In this document: positions 1-7,673 of the stretch, piece after piece
Layout of the letters: each line of letters begins with the position of its first letter
How positions within the stretch are numbered: the first letter of the stretch is position 1
Source: an uncultured Gammaproteobacteria bacterium
GTDB taxonomy: Bacteria; Pseudomonadota; Gammaproteobacteria; GCA-2729495
DNA: 24,397 bases
Assembly: GCA_947258805.1 (NCBI GenBank)
Contig: CAMYJV010000038.1
Coordinates: 1-24,397 of the forward strand
Reading direction: 5' to 3'
Program-made: the position numbers and the translations under genes
Notes under the pieces: generated by a model
Seen by the model: only the letters and a program-made list of their open reading frames with translations
Told to the model about the DNA's origin: nothing
The model's database searches: none

Positions 1-900
1 GCCTGCGCCTGGGCCGCGAAGATCCGCACGAATCCAAAAGACTGGGACGAAAGGTACGCCTTTTCCGCCTTCAACCGCTTCAGCGTGGGTTCTGTCAGCA
101 AGTGGCCGTGCTCGATGACTTTCACGCCGGCATCCAGCGCCCGGTTCACAGCTGCATCCGTGTAGGCGTGCACGGCCACGTAGGTGTTCCAGTCAGCCGC
201 CGACTCCACCGCGGCCCGCAGTTCCTCCACGCTGTACTGCGTGGTATCGATGGGGTCGTATTGCGACGAGATGCCGCCGCCCGCCATCACCTTGATCTGC
301 ACGGCACCCTGGCGCAGCGATTCGCGCACCGCGCGGCGGACCTCCGCCGGCCCGTCGGCGAGAAGCTTGTAGCGCTGGGCGTTCGGATTCACCGGGCCGC
401 CCATGTTTGGGTGCGGGTCGGTCAGCGGGCGCAGATCGCCGTGGCCGCTGGTCTGGGAGATGATCATGGCCGAGGTGTAGATGCGTGGGCCGTCCATGAG
501 TCCGTCGTCGATAGCGCGCGCCAGGCCCTGTGACGGGCCGCCAATGTCACGCACCGTCGTCCAGCCGCGCATCAGGACGCCCTGGGCGGCTTTCGCCGAC
601 AGCGCCGTGACGTAGCCCGGGTATCAGCGTTCGGCCGCCGGCATCAATGACGGTCACATCGTCGCCTGCGGTTGCCTCGGCGCCGACGGTCTTGATGAGC
701 TTGCCCTCGATCAGCACGTTCAGCGCGGGCACGGCCTTGTCGCTGCTGCCGTCCCACACCCTGGCGTCGCGAATCAATATCTGCTGCGGTGGGCTAGCTT
801 CGGGCTCCGCCCTCGTATGCTCCCCCGCGTGCACCGCTGTCACGGACAGCGTCAGCAGGCAGGGCAGAAGGGTCTGTAATATTCGCTGGTATCGATTCAT
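1..900 (-). pseudogene. Exported metal-dependent amidohydrolase, frameshifted by an internal deletion; 3' end outside window
   Basis: The first frame (900 down to about 616) starts with a Sec signal (MNRYQRILQTLL..., probable cleavage after VHA) and the usual N-terminal amidohydrolase sheet, ending IDAGGRTLIPG. In family members this is followed by L-I-D/E-A-H-x-H, which supplies two metal ligands. Here it is followed by out-of-family residues to 547. The family sequence resumes in another frame at 617 (GYVTALSAKAAQGVLMRG, TTVRDIGG) and stays open to base 1, including VHAYTDAAVNRALDAG and IEHGHLL with later metal-binding histidines. About 25 residues holding the HxH motif are therefore missing at the cccggg site, 616-621. 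Known members are imidazolonepropionase- or prolidase-like hydrolases of the periplasm. As read, this cannot make an active enzyme. A sequencing or assembly fault is the alternative. Confidence 0.8.
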
Positions 901-1033
901 CGCCCCTCACTCCCGAATTCGCTGTCTCGATGCCGCTGACGTTAACCTCGTTCCGGGGTCGGTGTCGATGAATACCGAATGTGGCGCGGCGCCGGCTGCG
1001 CTAGCATGCACTCGCTGCTCCGGGAGATACGCC

Positions 1034-2398
1034 ATGGCGATGCCTCAGGGATTCAATGATGCCAAGTCCGCGGAAAGGGCGCCGGTCCGGCGAAGTGGCA
1101 TGCATCAGTCCACCCCCGCGGCCTGGCGGGCCCGGTCCTGCATGCTGACCGCTCTGAGCCTGGTGGCATTCTCGTCGTGCATGGCAGGGGGGATCAAGTT
1201 GTACTCACCCGCAGACGAGGCGCTTTACCAGCAGCGTTTCCAGACCCTGATGTCGGGCGGTGGCGCGACGGGCGAGGGCCTGTCGATCTACGAGCCGATG
1301 GAAGCCGTGCCCGGGGTTGCCGACACCGCGCCGCTGCCGGCGGCCAGCACTGCCACCATCCCGTCGAGTGCCCTGGAAGAGGCTCGCGCCTATTCAGCGG
1401 CCAACAATTCCAGCGCGCTGATGATCTGGCGCGGCGGCAAAGTCGAGCTGGAAGCCTACTTTGGCGACCACGATGCCGACACGCCCATCGTGTCGCGCTC
1501 CCTCGCCAAGCCTCTCACCGTCAACGCGGTGGGTCGCGCAATCGCGCTGGGCGATATCGAGTCACTGGATCAATCGGTGGCGGACTACATTGTGGAATGG
1601 CGCGACACAGACAAGGCGGGAATCCTGGTACGCCATTTGCTGGACATGCGCAGCGGCCTGCTGCCCCAGGCGGCTGCAATGGAGCCTGAAAACATTCTGA
1701 ACCGGGCCTACCTGCACCCGCGCCACGACGACATTATCGTGAACGAGTACCCGCTGACGCACGTGCCCGGCACGCGCTACGAGTATTCCAACGCCACGTC
1801 CGACCTGGTGGCCGTGCTGATCGAGCGGGCCACTGGTATGCGCTACGCGGAATTCATTTCCGAGCAAGTGCTGAAACCTATCGGCGCCGCCGGCGGCGAA
1901 GTCTGGGTCACCCGGCCCGGCGGGCTGGCCCACGCCGGTTGCTGTATCGAGCTGCCGGCGGAAACCTGGCTGCGCCTGGGTGTGCTGCTGATCCGCGACG
2001 GCGTCTGGAACGGTGTGCGCCTGTTGCCGCAAGGCTACGTGAAGGAGATCCGCACGCCCACTCCGCAGAACATGCACGCGGGCCTTGGCGTGTACATCGG
2101 TCAGCCCTACGTGGAGCGCCGCGGGGCTGGCAACCCGGAACGTTTTCCGGGCTTGGGAACCGTTCACAGCGAACCCTACCTGGCTGACGACCTGTACCTG
2201 TTCGACGGGAACTCAAACCAGGTGTGCTACATCGTGCCGTCGGCAGACCTGGTGATACTGCGCACCGGGGGGCGCCCGCCGAAAGAGCCGGGCTGGGACA
2301 ATGCCTACCTGCCAAACCTGGTGCTGCGCGGCCTTCGAAGCTCAGACTCTCGGGCACGGGGTGCAGGGGCGACCAGGGTCGGTGTTTCCAAGCCCTAG
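1034..2398 (+). CDS. Serine hydrolase, class C beta-lactamase / NylB-like, probable lipoprotein
   Basis: A penicillin-binding-protein-fold hydrolase of about 454 residues. The SxxK nucleophile motif is seen as SRSLAKPL and the YxN motif as YEYSNATS. The region that often carries HGG in esterase or 6-aminohexanoate-dimer-hydrolase relatives reads DGNSNQVCYIVPS, followed by LVILRTGGRPP. The N-terminus has a hydrophobic segment ending in a lipobox-like FSSC, so an envelope location is inferred. I chose ATG 1034 because GGAG lies 8 bases upstream; ATG 1100 (MHQSTP) is a plausible shorter start. The frame is open further 5' to 647, but that part lies antisense to the amidohydrolase and has no family features. 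The substrate cannot be predicted: esterase, amidase or peptidase are all possible. Confidence 0.85.
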   Translation: MAMPQGFNDAKSAERAPVRRSGMHQSTPAAWRARSCMLTALSLVAFSSCMAGGIKLYSPADEALYQQRFQTLMSGGGATGEGLSIYEPMEAVPGVADTAPLPAASTATIPSSALEEARAYSAANNSSALMIWRGGKVELEAYFGDHDADTPIVSRSLAKPLTVNAVGRAIALGDIESLDQSVADYIVEWRDTDKAGILVRHLLDMRSGLLPQAAAMEPENILNRAYLHPRHDDIIVNEYPLTHVPGTRYEYSNATSDLVAVLIERATGMRYAEFISEQVLKPIGAAGGEVWVTRPGGLAHAGCCIELPAETWLRLGVLLIRDGVWNGVRLLPQGYVKEIRTPTPQNMHAGLGVYIGQPYVERRGAGNPERFPGLGTVHSEPYLADDLYLFDGNSNQVCYIVPSADLVILRTGGRPPKEPGWDNAYLPNLVLRGLRSSDSRARGAGATRVGVSKP

Positions 2399-2439
2399 TC
2401 GTCGCGCCGGGGATGTCGGGACTGGCATCAGGCTCGCAG

Positions 2440-2741
2440 TTCATGCCCGGTGTGCGTGGGGATGTGTCCTGCCGATCCTGTGGCCCGTGATCATCGAGGG
2501 CGGCTTCCAGGTCAATAGAGAAGGCCGGCGCTTCGCGAACGAGGCGCGCGGCTACTCGGAACAGGCGGTGGATGTGCTGGCACAATCAGACCACGTCGCG
2601 TTTACGATCTACGACGCGCGGCTGCACGAGTTGATGCAGGAATTCGAGGACTACCGCGATGCAATGGACGCGGGCGCCATTCGCGCCGCGCCGGACCCGG
2701 GTAACATAGCAAAGGCTAGAGTCGGGGGGAGGCGCCGGTGA
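2440..2741 (+). pseudogene. Remnant of an FAD-dependent dehydrogenase (FAD_binding_2, fumarate reductase / TcuA-like)
   Basis: One reading frame carries about 75 residues that closely resemble the middle-to-C-terminal part of flavoprotein dehydrogenases of the succinate dehydrogenase / tricarballylate dehydrogenase group: VIIEGGFQVNREGRRFANE, then GYSEQAVDVLAQ, IYDARLHELM, QEFEDYRDAMDAGAIR. Full members are around 470 residues with an N-terminal GxGxxG nucleotide-binding motif, and none of that precedes this piece. Upstream it runs into the end of the serine hydrolase gene, and downstream family likeness stops near 2700 before a stop at 2739-2741. No start codon with a ribosome site fits. It is read as a decayed fragment left by deletion. 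Confidence 0.75.
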
Positions 2742-2848
2742 GCGTGATCTGGAAGATTTTGCAGTACACGCTGCTGGGCGTGCTGGGGCTGGTGGCGGCC
2801 GGTCGGGCGAAGGCCGTGGCGCGGAGTTCGGGGCTGGACAGTTTTTGA
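2738..2848 (+). CDS. Possible 36-residue hydrophobic peptide, overlapping the next gene's start
   Basis: A GTG at 2738 follows a strong purine-rich ribosome site (gggggagg, about 2724-2732). It opens a 36-codon frame beginning VSVIWKILQYTLLGVLGLV, whose body is a single hydrophobic helix followed by a basic stretch (GRAKAVARSS). The stop TGA at 2846-2848 overlaps the TTG start of the PNPOx-family gene at 2845, an arrangement that would permit translational coupling. I do not recognise the peptide. It could be a real membrane peptide, a leader that lets the next gene be translated, or chance in a high-GC region. Confidence 0.35.
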   Translation: MSVIWKILQYTLLGVLGLVAAGRAKAVARSSGLDSF

Positions 2849-3417
2849 ACGCGCAGGACGTCGAGCTGGCGGATATCCCTGCCCTTGCATGGGCCATGCT
2901 CGCCGACGGTGCCGCCAGCGGCCGGGCCGCATTCCACACGCCGGTGCTGGCCACGCTGGGGGACCGCGGGCCGGAAGCCCGCACCGTGGTGTTGCGAGCG
3001 GCGGAGCCGGACACGCGCGTGGTGGTGTGCCACACGGACCAGCGTTCACCGAAAGTCGCAGAACTCGACAGTCGTCCGGTGGTCGCCTGGGTCTTCTACG
3101 ATCGCGAAGCGAAGATTCAGCTACGCTTGCGGGGCCACGCGACCTTGCACCATCGAGATGAGCTGGCCGCCGCCAGATGGCACGCCAGCCGGCCCGGCAG
3201 TCGCACCTGCTATCAGAATCCGTACGCGCCCGGTGCGGGCGTCGGCGCGCCGGAACTCGCGCTGCCGGACCCGGACAGCGACGGGTACGCGAATTTCACC
3301 GTGGTTCAATGCACGGTAGATGACATGGACTGGCTGTACCTGCACGCCGCGGGCCACCGCCGGGCCCGGTTCGAATGGCGGAGTGGCCGATGGCATGGCC
3401 GCTGGGTGGCGCCCTGA
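2845..3417 (+). CDS. Pyridoxamine 5'-phosphate oxidase-family FMN-binding protein
   Basis: A cytoplasmic split-barrel flavoprotein of 190 residues, like the Pyridox_oxase_2 / Alr4036 group. Visible features are TLGDRGPEARTVVLRAAEP near the N-terminus (the R-T-V-V-L-R strand that contacts FMN phosphate in relatives), VVAWVFYDREAKIQLRLRG, SRPGSRTCYQNPYAPGAG, and a C-terminal DDMDWLYLHAAGHRRARFEW. Relatives are often annotated as pyridoxamine phosphate oxidases without proof of that activity. I see no ATG that fits. TTG 2845 is the best start because it overlaps the stop of the small upstream frame, and family similarity begins within a few residues. It stands alone on the plus strand. Confidence 0.8.
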   Translation: MNAQDVELADIPALAWAMLADGAASGRAAFHTPVLATLGDRGPEARTVVLRAAEPDTRVVVCHTDQRSPKVAELDSRPVVAWVFYDREAKIQLRLRGHATLHHRDELAAARWHASRPGSRTCYQNPYAPGAGVGAPELALPDPDSDGYANFTVVQCTVDDMDWLYLHAAGHRRARFEWRSGRWHGRWVAP

Positions 3418-3565
3418 GTTTGTCAGCGAGGCCAGACCATCAAGACGAGACACAGCTGAGATACGCTGAACCGGCTTTGTCCAGAGGCGGATTGCTCCGC
3501 GAGTCTTTGATTCCGATCACGATGAGCCCATCATTTTTCCAGGCCGCCGGCCGCCGAGGATCGCG

Positions 3566-4198
3566 ATGACCGGCTTCCTGCCGTGGCTCTTCGTCGCCTT
3601 CCTGTGCGGTTCATTGCCGTTTTCCGTGTGGGCGGGTCGTCTGTTCCTCCGCAAAGACGTCCGGGCCTTCGGTGACGGCAATCCCGGGTCCGCCAATGTG
3701 CTTCTCGCCGGCGGTCGGCACTCGGCCGTAGCTGCCCTGGTCCTCGATTTCATAAAGGGTGCGGCGCCGGTGGCGCTGGCCACTTTCGTGGTCGGCTTCA
3801 CTGGCTGGCAGTTGGCGTTGATTGCGCTGATGCCGATCGTGGGCAATGCCTTTTCACCGTTCCTGTTGGGCCGCGGCGGCAAGTCGGTGGCCGTGAGTTT
3901 CGGTGTCTGGAGTGGTCTGACTTTATGGGAGGGCACTGTCGCTGCAGGCTTCTTCCTTTCCATTGGCTTCTTGTTATGTGGGTTCAGTGGCTGGGCCGTG
4001 ATGTCGGCCATGCTGGGTCTGTTGATTTACATCTTCTTTATCCCGAGCATCTGGTACGAGTTCCCGGTGCGCCCGGAGTTGTCGGTCCTGTTGTGGGTAT
4101 GGCTCGGCAATCTTGCCGTCTTTGTCTGGAAACACCGGCATGACCTGGCGGGCCCACCGGATTTTCGCTGGCGGAAGAAACCCACGCCCCGACTTTAG
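3566..4198 (+). CDS. plsY: PlsY-like acyl-phosphate:glycerol-3-phosphate acyltransferase
   Basis: A polytopic inner-membrane protein of 210 residues, the usual PlsY length. The family makes lysophosphatidic acid from acyl-phosphate and glycerol-3-phosphate, the first step of phospholipid synthesis. The three PlsY motifs are present in order: GSLPFSVWAGRLF near residue 15, FGDGNPGSANVLLAGG near 35, and GNAFSPFLLGRGGKSVAV near 93. Motif 3 has Asn where the family usually has His (GHxF), and KGGKGVAT has become RGGKSVAV, so this is a divergent branch and may not be the main PlsY. The start has GAGGA five bases upstream. It is convergent with metX, with 34 bases between stops. Confidence 0.82.
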   Translation: MTGFLPWLFVAFLCGSLPFSVWAGRLFLRKDVRAFGDGNPGSANVLLAGGRHSAVAALVLDFIKGAAPVALATFVVGFTGWQLALIALMPIVGNAFSPFLLGRGGKSVAVSFGVWSGLTLWEGTVAAGFFLSIGFLLCGFSGWAVMSAMLGLLIYIFFIPSIWYEFPVRPELSVLLWVWLGNLAVFVWKHRHDLAGPPDFRWRKKPTPRL

Positions 4199-4232
4199 CG
4201 CCGCAGCCGTGACTCTCGCTGCGCGCCGATGA

Positions 4233-5282
4233 CTATTTTTCCAGCAGCGGGTCGACGAAGGCTTCGCGCCAGCGGCGGAGCTTCTCGGCGAGTTGTTCCT
4301 GTTCGATCAGGAATGCATCGTGACCCTGTGGTGCATCGAGCACCGCGAGTTCGGCGTTGGGTATTTCCTGCGCCAGCTCTCGCTGCTCTTCCAGCGGGTA
4401 CAGGACGTCCGTAGTGATACCCACCACCAGGGCCGGTTGGCGAATGCTGCGCAACACGTCGAAGTAGTCCCCGCGGCCTCGGCTCACGTCGTGCGTGTCC
4501 ATGACGTCGGTCAGGTGCACGTAGCAACGGGCATCGAAGCGCTCCACGAGCTTCCGGCCCTGGTGCCGCAGGTAGCTTTCCACCTGGAAGCTGTCGCCGT
4601 CTCCGGTATCGGCCCGGTCGCGTCCGAAACGGTCGCCAAATTCTGCGAACGACCGGTAGGAAACCATCGCCATCATCCGCGCCACCGACAAACCCCCGGT
4701 GGGCGGATTGTCTGACGCGTAGCGACCGCCCTGCCAGCGCGGGTCGCTATATATGGCTTGCCGTTGCGCTTCGCTCCAGCCGATGCACCAGGCCGAGTGC
4801 CGTCCGCCCACGCCGATGGGTACGATGCCGCGCACGTAGTCGCCGTGGAAGGCCCATTCGAGCGCCTGCATGCCGCCCAGTGAGCCGCCAATGGCGAACG
4901 CAACCTGGTTGACGCCGAGGGCTTCCAACAGTGCGCGGTGCAAAGCCACGGTGTCGCGCACGGTCGTTGCTGGAAACGCGTGACCCCACGGTTCGCCGGT
5001 GTCCGGATTGGTACTTACCGGCGATACGGTGCCGTAGGGGGAGCCCATCACGTTCGCGCACACGACGAAATAGCGGTCTGTATCCAGCGCCCGTCCGGGC
5101 CCCAGCAGTTCCGACCACCAGTCGTCCGCTTCCGGGTTGCCGGTCAACGCGTGGCAGATGACCACGACATTCGTTCCCGCCTCGTTCAGCGTGCCCCAGC
5201 TGCGGAAGGCCACCGGCACGTCGCGCAGCACGATGCCACCCTCGAGAGTGAACTCGGGAATGTGAATGATTTCCGTGCTCAT
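4233..5282 (-). CDS. metX: Homoserine O-acyltransferase (acetyl- or succinyl-)
   Basis: A cytoplasmic alpha/beta-hydrolase enzyme of 349 residues that activates homoserine with an acyl-CoA for methionine synthesis. The nucleophile elbow IGGSLGGMQALEWA puts the catalytic Ser at 134. The acid is Asp 292 (ITTDVLYPLEEQ) and the base His 321 (APQGHDAFLIE), the usual MetX triad spacing. Other family marks are CHALTGNPEADDWW and NVMGSPYGTVSP. The start at 5282 is the first ATG before family sequence. The longer upstream reading would run into metY. Whether acetyl-CoA or succinyl-CoA is used cannot be read from the motifs I can see. It lies 28 bases after the metY stop on the same strand. Confidence 0.93.
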   Translation of the reverse strand: MSTEIIHIPEFTLEGGIVLRDVPVAFRSWGTLNEAGTNVVVICHALTGNPEADDWWSELLGPGRALDTDRYFVVCANVMGSPYGTVSPVSTNPDTGEPWGHAFPATTVRDTVALHRALLEALGVNQVAFAIGGSLGGMQALEWAFHGDYVRGIVPIGVGGRHSAWCIGWSEAQRQAIYSDPRWQGGRYASDNPPTGGLSVARMMAMVSYRSFAEFGDRFGRDRADTGDGDSFQVESYLRHQGRKLVERFDARCYVHLTDVMDTHDVSRGRGDYFDVLRSIRQPALVVGITTDVLYPLEEQRELAQEIPNAELAVLDAPQGHDAFLIEQEQLAEKLRRWREAFVDPLLEK

Positions 5283-5289
5283 GCCAATT

Positions 5290-5303
5290 CGCCCGTTCGG
5301 GCG
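5290..5303 (-). promoter_or_regulatory. Intercistronic hairpin between metY and metX
   Basis: CGCCCG-TT-CGGGCG is a perfect six-base-pair stem in the 28-base metY-metX gap, ending 8 bases before the metX ATG on the minus strand. No T-run follows, so it is not a classical terminator. It overlaps where the metX ribosome site should be, and no strong purine-rich site is otherwise visible, so it could lower metX translation relative to metY. This is inference from position only. Confidence 0.3.
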
Positions 5304-5310
5304 CGAGTCG

Positions 5311-6594
5311 TTACCCGCGCGCCGCGGCCAGGCCCTGGTCGAGATCGGCCAGGATGTCGTCGATGTGCTCGATACCCACGGCCAGGCGCACCAGGCCGGG
5401 CGTGATACCGGCACTGGCCTGCTGTTCCTCGTTGAGCTGTGAGTGGGTGGTGGTGGCCGGGTGAATCGCCAGGCTCTTCGCGTCGCCCACGTTGGCCAGG
5501 TGGGAGAACAATTCCAGGCCCTCGATAAAGGCCCGCCCCGCCGCCTGGCCGCCGGCGATCTCGAAGACCACCATGGGCCCGCCCATGCCGCTCAGGTATT
5601 TCTTGTTCAGCGCGTTGGAAGGATCGCCGAGCAGACCGGGATAGCGCACCCAGTCCACCTGCGCCTGTTCCTTGAGGTACTCGGCCACGCGTCCCGCATT
5701 CTGGCAGTGACGCTCCATTCTCAGCGGGAGCGTCTCCAGTCCCTGTGCGAACATCCACGCGTTGTCGGGACTGATACACGCGCCGAGGTTGCGCATCGGA
5801 ACCGTGCGCATACGCAGCAGGTACGCGATGGGCGCCAGTTCGTCCGGCAGGTCCTGCGCCCAGCGCAGGCCGTGATAGCTGGAGTCTGGTTCGTTCATCA
5901 ACGGGAACCTGTCGCTCTTCCAGTCGAAGCCCCCGGCGTCGAGCACGATGCCGCCGATCCCGGTGCCGTGGCCGCCCATCCATTTCGTAAGTGAGTTCAC
6001 GACGATGTCGGCGCCGAAGTCGATGGATTTCTGCAGCACCGGCGTGGTGAACGTGGCATCCACGATCAGTGGCAGCCCGTGGGTGTGAGCTACGTCGGCC
6101 AACGCCGCAATGTCCGTGACGTCGCACGCCGGGTTGGACAGCGTTTCACAGAACAGCGCCTTCGTGTTGTCGGTGATGGCCGCGGCGAAGGCCTCCGGGT
6201 CGTTCGCATCCACGAAGTTGGTCTTCAGCCCGAACTGCGGGAACAGATCGTTGAACATCGTGAAGGTGCCGCCGTAGAGATTTCCGGCACTGACGATTTC
6301 GTCGCCGGCGCGGGCGATGTTGTTGATCGAGTTGAAGATGGCTGCAGTGCCCGACGCGTGGGCCAGCCCGGCCGCCGCGCCCTCCAGGGCTGCGACGCGC
6401 TGCTCCAGCGCATCCTGGGTCGGGTTCATGATCCGCGAGTAAATGTTGCCCAGCTCCTGCAGGCCGAAAAGCTTCGCCGCGTGCTCGGTGTCGTCGAAGA
6501 CGTAGGCGGCAGTCCGGTGTATGGGCAGGGCGCGTGACTTGGTAATGGGATCAGGGCTCGCGCCAGCGTGCAGGCACAGGGTTTCCAGTTTCAC
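5311..6594 (-). CDS. metY: O-acetylhomoserine sulfhydrylase (aminocarboxypropyltransferase)
   Basis: A cytoplasmic PLP enzyme of 427 residues of the Cys/Met metabolism family. It joins O-acyl-homoserine with sulfide (or methanethiol) to give homocysteine (or methionine). The N-terminus METLCLHAG-type start, YSRIMNPTQDALEQRVAALEG (PLP-phosphate and substrate region, near 52), DATFTTP with Asp 179, and the PLP lysine 204 in VNSLTKWMGGHGTGIGG are all clear. The length fits MetY rather than the shorter cystathionine enzymes. It is the first gene of a metY-metX unit, and the pair supports direct sulfhydrylation for methionine synthesis. Upstream is a short divergent region shared with the sigma-factor gene. 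Confidence 0.94.
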   Translation of the reverse strand: MKLETLCLHAGASPDPITKSRALPIHRTAAYVFDDTEHAAKLFGLQELGNIYSRIMNPTQDALEQRVAALEGAAAGLAHASGTAAIFNSINNIARAGDEIVSAGNLYGGTFTMFNDLFPQFGLKTNFVDANDPEAFAAAITDNTKALFCETLSNPACDVTDIAALADVAHTHGLPLIVDATFTTPVLQKSIDFGADIVVNSLTKWMGGHGTGIGGIVLDAGGFDWKSDRFPLMNEPDSSYHGLRWAQDLPDELAPIAYLLRMRTVPMRNLGACISPDNAWMFAQGLETLPLRMERHCQNAGRVAEYLKEQAQVDWVRYPGLLGDPSNALNKKYLSGMGGPMVVFEIAGGQAAGRAFIEGLELFSHLANVGDAKSLAIHPATTTHSQLNEEQQASAGITPGLVRLAVGIEHIDDILADLDQGLAAARG

Positions 6595-6671
6595 GGGGGT
6601 TTCTCCAAAGGCTGCACACAGACGTTGGCAACCGGGCTGTTATTGGTTGTCGGGCAGATTATTGTAAACAA

Positions 6672-6687
6672 GTCTGGTAAACCGGAC
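6672..6687. promoter_or_regulatory. Imperfect inverted repeat in the metY / sigma-factor divergent region
   Basis: GTCTGG-TAAA-CCGGAC pairs in five of six positions. It is the only clear symmetric site in the 129 bases between the two divergent genes. On the minus strand a weak -10-like TACAAT follows it closely, so it could be an operator for metY. It does not match the MetJ or MetR box patterns I know. Confidence 0.25.
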
Positions 6688-6723
6688 ACGAGGCTTGCGC
6701 ACTAATAGTGTGGATGTGACTCG

Positions 6724-7266
6724 ATGAATGTGGATGAGCAGGCAGATACAGAACTGGTGCGGCGCTTTCAGCGCGGCGATGAAGCTGCCTTTCACGCCAT
6801 CGTGCGCCGCTTCCAGGACCCGATTTACCGGCTGGCGGCGGTGTGGCTGGACGACGCCCAGCAGGCCGATGACGCGGTGCAGGAGGTATTTCTGCGCAGC
6901 TTCCGCGGTCTGCGCGGGTTTCGCTTCCGGTCGGCGCCGTTTACCTGGCTGTACCGCATGACGAAGAACGTGTGCTTCGAACTCAACCGCAAGCGCCGGC
7001 CCGAAGCCCTGGAGCACGAGCCGCGGGAAACGGCGGCCGGGCCGGAAGGTCTGGCTACCCGTCTCGATTCGGCACGCCGGGTGCGCGAACTGGTGGCGGG
7101 ACTGCCGGCGCGGCAGCGCGAGGTGGTGCTGTTGCGTATCTTCGAAGACCTGTCGGTGCGGGAGACCGCGCGCGCGATGGGTTGTCGGGAAGGTACGGTG
7201 AAGGCGCTGTTGCACAAGGCCATGCAAAAACTGCAGGCGATGACAGAAGGGAAGCAGGAACTATGA
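6724..7266 (+). CDS. ECF (sigma-70 family) RNA polymerase sigma factor
   Basis: A 180-residue group-4 sigma factor with only regions 2 and 4. Region 2 covers roughly residues 8-90, with DDAQQADDAVQEVFLRSF (2.1-2.2 core contact) and FTWLYRMTKNVCFELNRKR (2.3-2.4, -10 reading). Region 4 covers about 116-172, with LPARQREVVLLRIFEDLS and a helix-turn-helix ending GTVKALLHKAMQKL. It starts at ATG 6724; an in-frame TAG at 6706 rules out a longer form. Its stop overlaps the next start as ATGA, so a membrane protein is translationally coupled to it. That is the typical place of an anti-sigma factor, suggesting control by an envelope signal. The target promoters are unknown. Confidence 0.93.
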   Translation: MNVDEQADTELVRRFQRGDEAAFHAIVRRFQDPIYRLAAVWLDDAQQADDAVQEVFLRSFRGLRGFRFRSAPFTWLYRMTKNVCFELNRKRRPEALEHEPRETAAGPEGLATRLDSARRVRELVAGLPARQREVVLLRIFEDLSVRETARAMGCREGTVKALLHKAMQKLQAMTEGKQEL

Positions 7267-7673
7267 CCGACGACATCAATGAATTGCGGCGTCAGTACCA
7301 GGCAATCGAGGCACCGCCGCATCTCGCTCGCCGGATCGACGCGAGGCTTGTGAGCAGAAAACCATCACCAAGGTCCTGGTGGCCGGCTGTCGCGACGGCA
7401 GCCGCGTGCCTTGCCTTGCTGGTGGCCGTGCCGCTGTTGCGGCAACCGCCGGCTGAGCAGCAGGCGGCGATGCCGCAAACGCCGTCTCTGACCGTGCTGT
7501 CTCGCGTGGCTGCAGCAAAGCCGACCGTTGGCACACCAAATCTGAATCGACTGCGCAGCGTCAGCCCGCCGGCACCGCCGCCGCGGCCCGTGTTGCGCCC
7601 TTTACCCACACCCCCGAGTAACAACGATATGGAAAGCCATCTTATGCAGGAGATATCCCATGACTACGCTTAA
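7263..7673 (+). CDS. Single-pass membrane protein, probable anti-sigma factor for the ECF sigma
   Basis: 136 residues, beginning in the ATGA that ends the sigma gene. The N-terminal 38 residues are charged and helical (DDINELRRQYQAIEAPPHLA), fitting a cytoplasmic sigma-binding part. One membrane helix follows at about 39-59 (WWPAVATAAACLALLVAVPLL region), then a Gln/Pro-rich outer part (PPAPPPRPVLRPLPTPP) and an acidic tail. There is no zinc-binding HxxxCxxC motif, so it is not a ZAS-type anti-sigma. The role is inferred from gene order and topology. It overlaps the next gene by 14 bases, so all three genes are likely made together. Confidence 0.75.
   Translation: MTDDINELRRQYQAIEAPPHLARRIDARLVSRKPSPRSWWPAVATAAACLALLVAVPLLRQPPAEQQAAMPQTPSLTVLSRVAAAKPTVGTPNLNRLRSVSPPAPPPRPVLRPLPTPPSNNDMESHLMQEISHDYA

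Noticed and set aside
102..533. Plus-strand open frame of 143 codons
   Set aside because: It is the antisense shadow of the amidohydrolase, which shows clear family motifs on the minus strand.
647..1033. N-terminal extension of the serine hydrolase frame
   Set aside because: It lies antisense to the amidohydrolase start, has no family likeness, and a better start with a ribosome site exists at 1034.
6595..6723. SAM riboswitch before metY
   Set aside because: I could not find the paired stems or conserved cores of SAM-I, SAM-II or SAH-type riboswitches; only one small inverted repeat is visible.
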